From contig NZ_JARXVH010000025.1 in assembly GCF_029892565.1 (NCBI RefSeq), forward strand, positions 36,692 through 100,691: DNA of 64,000 nucleotides. Reading direction: 5' to 3'. Made by a program: the position numbers and the translations under genes. Shown here piece by piece: positions 44,688 through 52,863 of this stretch (positions are counted from its first letter, which is position 1; every line of letters begins with the position of its first letter). Under the pieces are notes generated by a model. That model was not told the DNA's origin. It searched no databases and saw only the letters and a list, made by a program, of their open reading frames with translations. Source of the DNA: Streptomyces pseudovenezuelae (GTDB lineage Bacteria > Actinomycetota > Actinomycetes > Streptomycetales > Streptomycetaceae).

Positions 44688-44782
44688 GCTGGAACGTCCG
44701 GCGGTCTGATGCCCTACTCGAACAGCTCGGCCGCCTGTATCCGAACTGCCTCCCGGCGCCGACGTCCAGCAAGGTCAGCCCG
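44688..44782 (-). pseudogene. IS630-type transposase N-terminal relic, copy B
   Basis: Minus-strand RADLAGRRRREAVRIQAAEL, then FE, a TAG stop, then GIRPPDVPA. Restoring the stop to Gln gives AAELFEQGIRPPDVA, the usual HTH start of IS630-type transposases. It parallels copy A at 43239-43331, so the GntR operon lies between two same-direction relics. Confidence 0.5.
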
Positions 44783-44812
44783 CGCTCATCGGTATGCCTC
44801 GGTGTGAGCCCG

Positions 44813-45150
44813 GCGGCTGCCGGCTGAGCCAGTTGACGAGTCCTTGGGCTGTTTCGGTGGCTGTGTCTCTTCCCTGCCACGGGGTCTCCACCACTCAGGC
44901 GATCTCGGCAATAGGGTTGTGGCTGGCGGGGCTGACCTTGGCCTGGGCTGTGCCCGTCAGGCAGGACTTGTCATGGAGCCGGATCACTCAGTTCAGCCAG
45001 GACATGGCCGGATCGGGAGAGCCTGCCGTCATGCGCTGGTAGCGCAGGGCTTGCGGGGCGTCCGGAGCGCCGCCGATGAAGCTGTGCAGGGCTGGGTCGG
45101 ACAGCACGGCAGCCATCTCCTCGGTGTGCTCGACGGGCAGCGGCAGCAGG
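44813..45150 (-). pseudogene. GNAT acetyltransferase pseudogene with two nonsense codons
   Basis: Read in one frame: HTEEMAAVLSDPALHSFIGG, YQRMTAGSPDPAMSWLN, TGA (44988-44990), VIRLHDKSCLTGTAQAKVSP, NPIAEIA, TGA (44895-44897), VVETPWQGRDTATETAQGLV, NWLSRQP. Both stops fall where the GNAT family has Trp (SWLNW, EIAWVV), so each is a TGG to TGA change. The Q/RxxGxG-type loop PWQGRD has also lost a glycine. The 3' end is missing. Confidence 0.7.
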
Positions 45151-45153
45151 TCC

Positions 45154-45324
45154 GACCGCTCCCACGGCTACAGCGTGCTGGACGTGATCCCGGAACGCGC
45201 GCAGGTGGACTACTACATCCTCTCGGACAAGAAGAGCCCGACGGCGACGTCGTCGTGGACCTGCTCGTACCGCACCCGCAGCGGCACGCAGAAGGTGGAG
45301 CGGGTGGACGCGCCGGTGCTCTGA
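45154..45324 (+). pseudogene. C-terminal fragment of a PhoD-like phosphatase
   Basis: SDRSHGYSVLDVIPERAQVD, then YYILSDKKSPTATSSWTCSY and RTRSGTQKVERV, ending in a normal stop. It resembles the tail of PhoD-type alkaline phosphatases (RGY.VVDVTPER...W..LD). The catalytic part is absent, and the fragment abuts the 5' side of the GNAT pseudogene, marking a recombination junction near 45150. Confidence 0.5.
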
Positions 45325-45405
45325 CGGGCCAGGGTTGGCGTCGCGGCCGGTAGGGCATGGTGCGTGTGCACCATGCCCTACCGAACTCGCCATCCGGGGA
45401 CGCGG

Positions 45406-46233
45406 ATGAGACCTGCCGACTTCGACGACCTGATCCTGATGCTGATGGGCGGCGAGGTGGAACCCAACGGCATAGACATGATCGTCCTGTTGCGGGCGAG
45501 CGAGCTGGCCCAGGGGGAGACGGAGTCCGACTGGTCGGGCTCCCCGATGATCGCCGAGATCGCGGCGCTCGCCGACCAGGCCTTCTCCGACGACCCGGCC
45601 GAGATCGAGCCCGCCCGGGAAGTCCTCTTCGCACTGCGCCAGTCCGAGGCGTCCGACGCGGCGGACGATCGGGAAGAAGGTATCCGGCAGAGCGAGGCGA
45701 TCCTGCGGCACGTCGACACCGCCCGTTTCCCCATCACCGCGGCCGGAGCGCACCTGAAGCTAGGCGGGGCGCTCCCCAAGCTGTCGTGGAGTGCCGACGG
45801 AGTCGACAGATCGGTGCTCCGGCGTGCCGCCGGCCATCTGGAGAGCGCGCTGGCGCTGCTGCCGGACGAGGAGGCGGACCTGCGGGCGATGGCCCGCTAT
45901 AACGCAGCCCTGGCCTTTCGCGATCTGTGGCGGTCGGGCGATGAATGGGACGATGACGACGACGACCGGGGCAAGGCTCTCGAGCACGGCCTGGCGGCGC
46001 TCGCCGCGATGGACCGGGGCGAGTTCTCCGGCGACCGGGGCACGGTGAGCCGGGCCGTGCTGGCGGTCCTGATGGCAGACGGTGAGCCGAGGGACCCCGA
46101 GGCGCGCGATCAGACCATCGCCGTCCTGCAGACATGGCTGGCCTCGCGCGAGGGGAAGTCCCTGCCGCGCACCGAAAGACGCGCGCTGAAAGAGGCGCGC
46201 GACCACCTGATCACCGCCCGGGGCCGCGGCTGA
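45406..46233 (+). CDS. Uncharacterised helical-repeat protein
   Basis: The 275-residue acidic protein starts at an ATG with GGGGACGCGG before it; ATG 45373 is an earlier alternative. It has no signal peptide or membrane segment. Pairs of helices such as AAGHLESALALLPDEEADLR and AMARYNAALAFRDLWRSGDE suggest TPR-like repeats, and a DDDDDD run lies mid-protein. I do not recognise a family. It stands 43 bp before the DUF6414-like gene, so the two probably form an operon. Confidence 0.6.
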   Translation: MRPADFDDLILMLMGGEVEPNGIDMIVLLRASELAQGETESDWSGSPMIAEIAALADQAFSDDPAEIEPAREVLFALRQSEASDAADDREEGIRQSEAILRHVDTARFPITAAGAHLKLGGALPKLSWSADGVDRSVLRRAAGHLESALALLPDEEADLRAMARYNAALAFRDLWRSGDEWDDDDDDRGKALEHGLAALAAMDRGEFSGDRGTVSRAVLAVLMADGEPRDPEARDQTIAVLQTWLASREGKSLPRTERRALKEARDHLITARGRG

Positions 46234-46276
46234 GCGCCCAGGTGACGTCCTTTGCTCCTGCCAGGAGGGATCGCCC

Positions 46277-47041
46277 GTGTTCCGGGACTACCTGTACATC
46301 GACCGGCCCCGGCTGGTGAGTTACGCCGAACAGATCGGCGCGACGGCCGCGAAGGCCAAGAACCGCCAGTGGCGGGTCGCCCTCGGCCTCACCGGCCCCG
46401 TGGTCGAACACCAGCAGGGGTCGGCTGAACGCGCCGCGAACGACCACGAACTGGCCGAGTCCGTGACCCGACATCTGCGAAAGAGGGGCGAGCTGCGCAC
46501 GACCCGCCCGGCATCCCTGGACGATGTAGACGAAGGACAGGCCACGTTCGTGCTGGAGACCATGCGGGCGCGAAAGGTGATCTTCACGTTGGACGGCGGC
46601 GGTGCCCCGCGCGGACTGCGCGAGCTCGCGGTATGGGTGTCGAACCCCTTGGAGAACCCGTCGTCGCGCGACGCGGCGGGCGTCCGCGACGAGGAGGCGA
46701 CGGGCATGTTCGTGTATCTGCTCGAAGGCTACTGGGACGACGAACCCGCCGAGCGCGCCTACTCGACGATGACCGCGCTCAACGTCCTGCTGCGCACGCT
46801 GCACGACGCCGGCGCGGCACCCGAAGCAAGCGCCGGGTCCGACACGTCGCGGGACGACTACGCGACGCCGGTCAACATCCTGGAGCGCAACGGCGGCGTC
46901 AAGGGCGACATGCGCACGGTCACGGCGCTCTACCGGGTGCGGTCGGTCTCGGAGAACAAGATCGTCAACGTCGGCGGGCGCACCCTGCGCTGCCACGACC
47001 TCTTCGCCTACCCCCTGTACGTGGCCGCAGGGAACGGGTGA
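46277..47041 (+). CDS. DUF6414-like protein
   Basis: The 254 residues start at GTG 46277 with AGGAGG eight bases before. VFRDYLYIDRPRLVSYAEQI is like the start of DUF6414 proteins (IRDF.YLD..RL.SL..Q.). The remainder shows no catalytic motif or membrane segment I can name. With its upstream neighbour it forms an uncharacterised pair surrounded by decayed genes, a setting common for accessory or conflict loci. Function unknown. Confidence 0.55.
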   Translation: MFRDYLYIDRPRLVSYAEQIGATAAKAKNRQWRVALGLTGPVVEHQQGSAERAANDHELAESVTRHLRKRGELRTTRPASLDDVDEGQATFVLETMRARKVIFTLDGGGAPRGLRELAVWVSNPLENPSSRDAAGVRDEEATGMFVYLLEGYWDDEPAERAYSTMTALNVLLRTLHDAGAAPEASAGSDTSRDDYATPVNILERNGGVKGDMRTVTALYRVRSVSENKIVNVGGRTLRCHDLFAYPLYVAAGNG

Positions 47042-47171
47042 GCCGCCCCTGGCGCCAACTACCCTCAGCTCGGACCAGACATCAGCCACGACAGGCGGCG
47101 CGGTGCGCGTCGACGAGGAGTACGTGGACTCGATCCGGCCCTGACCCGGCGGCTTCGGCCGCTGTTCGCCG

Positions 47172-47750
47172 TCAGCGGTGCGGTGCCCCGGCGCGGAGGC
47201 CGTCCATGACCAGGTCGAGGAGGCGAGTGGCTCGGGGGCGCCAGTCCTCGGCCGGGGTGATCTGCCACAGACCGGCGATGGCGAGCATGAAGTCGTCGGA
47301 GGTGACGCCGGGGCGGATGGTGCCCGCTTCCTCGTTCGTGCGCAGCAGGAGGTCGGCCGCGTCGATGACGGAGGTGGGGGAGGGCTTGGCGGGGCCGCCC
47401 GGAGCGCTGGCGGCCAGGCGGATCGCGTCCGCCAGGCCCGCCTTGGTCATGGCGAACTCGGCCAGCCGGTCCATCCAGGTACGCAGGGCCTCCTGCGGCG
47501 GCAGCTGTTCCAGGAGCCGGGTCGCGCTCTCGGCCACCTGCCGCATCTCGTGGCGGTAGATCTCCAGGACGAGCGCCTCGCGGTTGGGGAAGTTCCGGTA
47601 GAACGTGCCCTGGCCGACGCCCGCCTTCTTGGCGATGGTGCTGAGGGGCACGTCCGGGCAGTGGGTCAGCTCCGCGATGGCCACATCGAGAATGCGCTCG
47701 CGGTTGCGCTGCGCGTCCGAGCGCAGGGGTGCGTTGTCGTTCTGCTGCAC
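47172..47750 (-). CDS. TetR-family regulator
   Basis: From GTG 47750, preceded by GAGGAGTCC, it encodes 192 residues. The HTH is RSDAQRNRERILDVAIAELT, then LSTIAKKAGVGQGTFYRNFP, then NREALVLEIYRHEM. The C-terminal part is the ligand pocket and dimer interface. It is divergent from a molybdenum dehydrogenase operon; two identical palindromes lie between. The open frame extends upstream through the operators and is not used. Confidence 0.9.
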   Translation of the reverse strand: MQQNDNAPLRSDAQRNRERILDVAIAELTHCPDVPLSTIAKKAGVGQGTFYRNFPNREALVLEIYRHEMRQVAESATRLLEQLPPQEALRTWMDRLAEFAMTKAGLADAIRLAASAPGGPAKPSPTSVIDAADLLLRTNEEAGTIRPGVTSDDFMLAIAGLWQITPAEDWRPRATRLLDLVMDGLRAGAPHR

Positions 47751-47795
47751 GCGGGACTCCTCACGGGCCCTGGACCGAAACCCGTCCTTGCTAAG

Positions 47796-47840
47796 CGGAC
47801 AGCTGTCCGTTACGTTTGCCGAAGAGCGGACAGCTGTCCG
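47796..47840. promoter_or_regulatory. Twin TetR operators
   Basis: CGGACAGCTGTCCG occurs at 47796-47809 and again at 47827-47840, both perfect 14-bp palindromes. Their centres are 31 bp apart, about three helical turns, so two TetR dimers can bind the same face. The site should repress tetR and the dehydrogenase operon. Confidence 0.8.
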
Positions 47841-47989
47841 TTTCCGCCATCTTAGCCCTGCCCCCACTCGTACCGCAGCCCGCGTGCACCGTCGCCGGAC
47901 GCGCACTGCGCAACGGCTTCCGGTCCTTGCCGCGGTTCCCCCGGAACGACCCTTTCGGTTTCCGTCAAGATCCCTGAAAGAAGTGGCTC

Positions 47990-48568
47990 ATGGCTTTACC
48001 GACGTCCAGCGTCATCACCTTGCACATCAACGGCGAGAAGTTCACGCTGCCCGTCGACCACCGCACCACGCTCCTCGACGCGCTGCGCGAGCGCCTCGAC
48101 CTGACCGGCACCAAGAAGGGCTGCGACCAGGGACAGTGCGGTGCCTGCACGGTACTGGTCGACGGCCGCCGCACCGTGGCGTGCCTGCAGTTCGCGGTGG
48201 CGGCCGAGGGGCGTGAGGTCACCACCATCGAGGGCGTGGCGGACGGCGAGCGGCTCCACCCCGTCCAGCAGGCCTTCCTCGACCTCGACGGCTACCAGTG
48301 CGGCTACTGCACGCCGGGACAGATCTGTTCGGCGATCGGTGCGCTCCAGGAGCACGCCGCGGGGTGGCCGAGCGCCGCGACGGACGACCTGCGGCCCGAG
48401 TCGGGACCGCCGCCACTGACCGCCGAGGAGATCCGTGAACGCATGAGCGGCAACCTGTGCCGGTGCGCCGCCTACGCCTCGATCGTCGACGCCGTCGCAC
48501 AGGCAGCCGGAACGAGGGCCATACAGCCGGCCGGCACCCAAGCGGACTCGGAGGAGCAGGCGGCATGA
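47990..48568 (+). CDS. 2Fe-2S subunit of a molybdenum aldehyde/xanthine dehydrogenase (PaoA/YagT-like)
   Basis: The 192 residues hold two [2Fe-2S] domains: the plant-ferredoxin-type motif KKGCDQGQCGACTVLVDG with a later Cys, and the four-helix one with GYQCGYCTPGQICSA and MSGNLCRCAAYASI. It passes electrons from the molybdenum centre to FAD. It lacks the Tat leader of E. coli PaoA, so the enzyme is probably cytoplasmic. It starts 149 bp after the twin operators and overlaps the next gene. Confidence 0.9.
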   Translation: MALPTSSVITLHINGEKFTLPVDHRTTLLDALRERLDLTGTKKGCDQGQCGACTVLVDGRRTVACLQFAVAAEGREVTTIEGVADGERLHPVQQAFLDLDGYQCGYCTPGQICSAIGALQEHAAGWPSAATDDLRPESGPPPLTAEEIRERMSGNLCRCAAYASIVDAVAQAAGTRAIQPAGTQADSEEQAA

Positions 48569-49557
48569 AGGAGTTCACCTACCAGAAGGCCGCCGACGTG
48601 CCGGGCGCGGTCGCACTGCTCGGCGCCGACCCCGACGCGCGCTTCCTCGCGGGCGGCACCAACCTGGTCGACCTGATGAAGAGCGGCGTCGAACGGCCCG
48701 CCCGGCTGGTGGACGTGCGCGAACTGCCACTGGACCGCATCGAGACCACCGCCGACGACGGACTGCGTATCGGTGCCACCGTCACCAACAGCGACCTCGC
48801 CGCGCACCCCGAAGTGCGGCGCCGCTACCCGGTGCTGACGCAGGCCGTCCTCGCCGGCGCCTCGGGCCAGCTGCGCAACATGGCCACCGTCGGCGGCAAC
48901 CTCCTGCAACGCACGCGGTGCGCCTACTTCACCGACCTCACCAAGCCGTGCAACAAGCGTGACCCCGGCAGCGGTTGCCCCGCCATCCGCGGTGAGCACC
49001 ACAACCACGCCGTCCTCGGCGCCTCTTCGCACTGCGTGGCCGTGCACCCCTCGGACATGGCGGTCGCCCTGGCGGCCCTCGACGGCGTGGTGCACTACGA
49101 GACCGCCGACGGCCCGGGCGAGGTGCCCATCGGGTGGCTGTACCTGCCCGTGGCCGAGACCCCGCACCGCGAAACGGCCCTGCCGCCCGGCGCGTTGATC
49201 ACCCACCTCACCCTGCCGCCGTCACCCGTGGCCGCCCACTCCCGCTACCGCAAGGTACGCGAACGTGCGTCCTACGCCTTCGCCATCGGCTCGATCGCGG
49301 CAGCGCTCGACGTCCGTGACGGCGTCGTGCACGACGCCCGCGTGGCCTTCGGGGCGGTCGCCAGCCGCCCCTGGAGAGCCCGAGCGGCCGAACGCATCCT
49401 CATCGGGGCGCAGGCCGTCACCGAGACCTTCGGAGCCGCCGCGGACGCCGAGATGGCCGCGGCCAGACCGCTGGCGCACAACGCCTACAAGGTGACCCTG
49501 ATGCGCAACCTGACCGTGGCCGTGCTCGGTGAACTCGCCGAGGAGGCCGGCCGATGA
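48565..49557 (+). CDS. FAD-binding subunit (PaoB/YagS-like)
   Basis: Encodes 330 residues. FLAGGTNLVDLMKSGVERPA, ATVGGNLLQRTRCAYFTDLT and the cysteine pattern KPCNKRDPGSGCPAI are present. The extra cysteines match the additional [4Fe-4S] loop found in PaoB-type subunits rather than plain CoxM. It overlaps its neighbours at both ends by four bases. Confidence 0.9.
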   Translation: MKEFTYQKAADVPGAVALLGADPDARFLAGGTNLVDLMKSGVERPARLVDVRELPLDRIETTADDGLRIGATVTNSDLAAHPEVRRRYPVLTQAVLAGASGQLRNMATVGGNLLQRTRCAYFTDLTKPCNKRDPGSGCPAIRGEHHNHAVLGASSHCVAVHPSDMAVALAALDGVVHYETADGPGEVPIGWLYLPVAETPHRETALPPGALITHLTLPPSPVAAHSRYRKVRERASYAFAIGSIAAALDVRDGVVHDARVAFGAVASRPWRARAAERILIGAQAVTETFGAAADAEMAAARPLAHNAYKVTLMRNLTVAVLGELAEEAGR

Positions 49558-51680
49558 CCTCGACTTCCGTGAAGGGCGCGCCGGTACGCGCCGTCGGCAC
49601 GAAGCACGTCCGCGTCGAAGGCCGTGACAAGGTCACCGGCAAGGCGCGCTACGCAGGGGAGGTCCCCTTCGCCCACCTCGCACACGGCTGGCTGGTCCTC
49701 TCCAGCGCCGCCCGCGGCCGTATCGAGGCCATCGAGACCGAGCCCGTCCTCGCGATGCCCGGCGTCCTCGCCGTCCTCCACCACGGCAACGCCCTGCGCC
49801 TGCACACCGACTTCGTCGGCATGCTGGGGACCAGGCCCGACCCCACCTGCGCCGTGTTCCAGAACGACAAGGTGCCGCACGTGGGCTGGCCGGTGGCCCT
49901 GGTCGTCGCCGAGACTCCCGAACAGGCACGCGAGGCCGCGGAAGCACTCGTCGTCCACTACGAACAGCAGCCCCACGACGTCGAGTTCACCGGCGGGGAC
50001 CCGAACGCCTACCCCGTGGACGGACACATGCCCGCCGTCACCGACAAGGGCGACCTGGAGAGCGAACTCGCCGCGTCCGCGGTCGTGATCGACGCCGAGT
50101 ACACCACGCCCGAGGAACACCACCACCCGATGGAGCCCCACGCGGCCACCGCCCGCTGGGACGACGGCCGCCTGGAGCTGACCGACTCCAACCAGGGCGC
50201 CACCTGGGTCGTCGCGGAGCTCGCCAACCTCTTCTCCCTCGACCCGGAGTCCGTGCGCGTACGCTCGGAGCACGTGGGCGGAGGCTTCGGCAGCAAGGGA
50301 GTACGCGCCCACCAGGTCGCGGCCGTCATGGCCGCCACCGTCCTGCAGCGGCCCGTACGCGTCGTGCTGACCCGACGTCAGATGTTCACGCTGGCCGGAC
50401 ACCGCAGCCCCACCATCCAGCGTGTACGGCTCGGCGCGGACCCCGACGGACGCCTGCGCGCCCTGGACCACCGCGCCCTTAGCCGCACCTCCACCGTCTA
50501 CGATTTCGTCGAACCGAGCGCCGGCGTGGCCCGGGTGATGTACGACGCGGACGCGCACCACACCGAGAACCAGGTCGTCCGGCTCGACGTCCCCAGCCCC
50601 ACGTGGATGCGCGCGCCGGGCGAAGCGCCGGGCTCCTTCGCCCTGGAGGCCGCCCTCGACGAACTCGCCGAGAAGTGCGGCGTGGACCCCATCGCACTGC
50701 GCCTGCGCAACGAACCGGAGAAGGGCCCGGTCTCCGGCCTGCCCTTCGCCGGCCGCAACCTGCGTGCCTGCTTCGAAGAAGGGGCCCGCCGCTTCGGCTG
50801 GGCCGAGCGCGACCCGCGCCCCGGGGTGCGCCGCGACGGGCGCTGGCTCCTCGGCACCGGCACCGCCGGAGCCTCCTTCGGCGCCGGTGCCGCACCGTCG
50901 ACCGCGACGATCACGGCGCAGGCCGACGGCAGCTTCACCGTCAGCATCGCCGCTGCCGACATCGGCACCGGAGCCCGCACCGCACTCACGCTCGTCGCCG
51001 CCGACGCCCTCGAGGTGCCGACCGGGCGCATCCTGGTGCGGCTGGGGGACAGCGCGTACGGCCCCGCGATGATCGCCGGAGGATCCATGGGCACCCGCTC
51101 CTGGTCCTGGGCCGTCATGGCGGCGGCCGGGGAACTGCGCGAACGGCTGGTGCCGGGCATGGAGATCCCGCCGCAGGGCATCACCGTGCGGTCCGACACG
51201 ACCGAGGCCATCGCCGCGCTCGCCCGCAAGGAACGCCACTCCTTCGGCGCCCAGTTCGCCGAGGTCGCCGTCGACACGGCCACGGGCGAGGTGCGGGTGC
51301 GCCGCATGCTCGGCATCTTCGCCGCAGGCCGCATCGTCAACCCCCTCACCGCCAAAGGGCAGTTCACCGGCGGCATGATCTGGGGTATCTCGATGGCGCT
51401 GCACGAGGAGGCCAGGCGCGACACCGTCTACGGCGGCCCGCTCGGCGCCGACCTCGCGGGCTACCACATCGCCACACACGCCGACGTGCCGCGCATCGAG
51501 GCGGACTGGGTGGACGATCCCGACCCCGAGGACCCCGTCGGCATCAAGGGCATCGGCGAGATCGGCATCGTCGGCGCGGCGGCAGCCGTGGCCAACGCCG
51601 TCTGGCACGCGACGGGGGTCCGCCACCGCAGCCTGCCCATCCGCCCCGACCGCGTCCTGACGGCGGTTCGCCTTGCTTGA
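49554..51680 (+). CDS. Molybdopterin-binding large subunit (PaoC/YagR-like)
   Basis: The 708 residues contain the aldehyde oxidase a/b hammerhead start (KHVRVEGRDKVTGKARYAGE), MEPHAATARWDDGRLEL, VGGGFGSKGVRAHQVAAVMA, RAPGEAPGSFALEAALDELA and the late active-site glutamate segment GIKGIGEIGIVGAAAAVANA. It oxidises an aldehyde or N-heterocycle; the substrate is not readable. Its stop lies just inside the XdhC start. Confidence 0.9.
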   Translation: MTSTSVKGAPVRAVGTKHVRVEGRDKVTGKARYAGEVPFAHLAHGWLVLSSAARGRIEAIETEPVLAMPGVLAVLHHGNALRLHTDFVGMLGTRPDPTCAVFQNDKVPHVGWPVALVVAETPEQAREAAEALVVHYEQQPHDVEFTGGDPNAYPVDGHMPAVTDKGDLESELAASAVVIDAEYTTPEEHHHPMEPHAATARWDDGRLELTDSNQGATWVVAELANLFSLDPESVRVRSEHVGGGFGSKGVRAHQVAAVMAATVLQRPVRVVLTRRQMFTLAGHRSPTIQRVRLGADPDGRLRALDHRALSRTSTVYDFVEPSAGVARVMYDADAHHTENQVVRLDVPSPTWMRAPGEAPGSFALEAALDELAEKCGVDPIALRLRNEPEKGPVSGLPFAGRNLRACFEEGARRFGWAERDPRPGVRRDGRWLLGTGTAGASFGAGAAPSTATITAQADGSFTVSIAAADIGTGARTALTLVAADALEVPTGRILVRLGDSAYGPAMIAGGSMGTRSWSWAVMAAAGELRERLVPGMEIPPQGITVRSDTTEAIAALARKERHSFGAQFAEVAVDTATGEVRVRRMLGIFAAGRIVNPLTAKGQFTGGMIWGISMALHEEARRDTVYGGPLGADLAGYHIATHADVPRIEADWVDDPDPEDPVGIKGIGEIGIVGAAAAVANAVWHATGVRHRSLPIRPDRVLTAVRLA

Positions 51681-52794
51681 TCTCGCAGCCGACCTGCGAC
51701 GGTGGCTCGCACAGGACCGCGATGTCGCCGTCGCCACCGTGGTGTCCGTCGGCGGCAGCGCACCACGCGGCCCCGGCGCCGCGCTCGCCGTCGACACCGA
51801 GGGCGCCGTCATGGGCTCGGTGTCCGGCGGCTGCGTCGAGGGCGCGGTGTACGACCTGTGCGAACAGGCAATGCAGAACGGCCTCAGCGTGCTGGAGCGC
51901 TTCGGCTACAGCGACCAGGACGCCTTCGCCGTCGGGCTGACCTGCGGCGGCGTCCTCGACGTCCTGGTCACCCCGCTGCCCGTCGACGCGCCGCTGCGGG
52001 CCCTGGTGCGCGCCGCGCTGGACCTCGCCGCCACGGGGGAGGCGGTCGCCCTGGTCCGCGTCGTCCGCGGCCCGGCCGCGCGCCTCGACGCGGGACTGCT
52101 CGTGCGCCCCGACGGCTCGTACGAGGGCACCCTCGGCGGTCACGCGGACCTGGACCGCACCGCCACGGCCGAGGCACGAGCCGCGCTCGACGCCGGCCGC
52201 ACCGGCACGGTCGAGGTGTCCGAGGACGGCTCGCACTGCCCCGGCGGACTGACCCTGCTGGTCGAATCGAGCCTGCCCGCCCCCCGGATGATCGTCTTCG
52301 GCGCGGTCGACTTCGCCGCTGCACTGGTGCGCGCGGGCAAGTTCCTCGGCTACCACGTCACTGTGTGCGACGCGCGTCCGGTCTTCACCACCCGGGCACG
52401 CTTCCCCGAGGCCGACGACGTCGTCGTGGACTGGCCGCACCGCTACCTGCTCCGCACGACGACCGACGCCCGCACCGTCCTGTGCGTACTCACCCACGAC
52501 GCCAAGTTCGACATCCCCCTGCTCGAGGTCGCCCTACGATTGCCCGTCGCCTTCGTGGGTGCCATGGGCTCGCTGCGCACCCACCTCGACCGTGACCGGC
52601 GGCTGCGCGAAGCAGGCCTGACACAAGAGGAGTTGAAGCGCCTGCGCTCGCCCATCGGTCTCGACCTCGGCGGCCGCACCCCAGAGGAGACGGCCCTGTC
52701 GATCGCCGCCGAGATCGTCGCGACCCGCCGCGGCGGGACCGGCCGGCCCCTGACCGGAGCCGGCAGGCCCATCCACCGAAGCGGCGTTCACTGA
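51673..52794 (+). CDS. XdhC-family molybdenum cofactor insertion protein
   Basis: The 373-residue protein begins at TTG 51673, overlapping the large-subunit stop. ATVVSVGGSAPRGPGAALAV, SVSGGCVEGAVYD and LTCGGVLDVLV form the XdhC/CoxI N-terminal domain with conserved cysteines. The C-terminal Rossmann part reads AFVGAMGSLRTHLDRDRRLR, then SPIGLDLGGRTPEETALSIA. XdhC proteins sulfurate and insert the cofactor, so it matures this dehydrogenase. Confidence 0.9.
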   Translation: MLDLAADLRRWLAQDRDVAVATVVSVGGSAPRGPGAALAVDTEGAVMGSVSGGCVEGAVYDLCEQAMQNGLSVLERFGYSDQDAFAVGLTCGGVLDVLVTPLPVDAPLRALVRAALDLAATGEAVALVRVVRGPAARLDAGLLVRPDGSYEGTLGGHADLDRTATAEARAALDAGRTGTVEVSEDGSHCPGGLTLLVESSLPAPRMIVFGAVDFAAALVRAGKFLGYHVTVCDARPVFTTRARFPEADDVVVDWPHRYLLRTTTDARTVLCVLTHDAKFDIPLLEVALRLPVAFVGAMGSLRTHLDRDRRLREAGLTQEELKRLRSPIGLDLGGRTPEETALSIAAEIVATRRGGTGRPLTGAGRPIHRSGVH

Positions 52795-52863
52795 GGCACG
52801 CGGCCCACGGCGGCCGTCACGACATAGCCTAGACTCGCGGCCCGGATGCGGGAGGAGCGGGCA

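Noticed and set aside
49485..51812. 775-residue minus-strand frame opposite the molybdenum subunit gene
   Set aside because: Shadow frame; low-complexity Gly/Asp/Val sequence.
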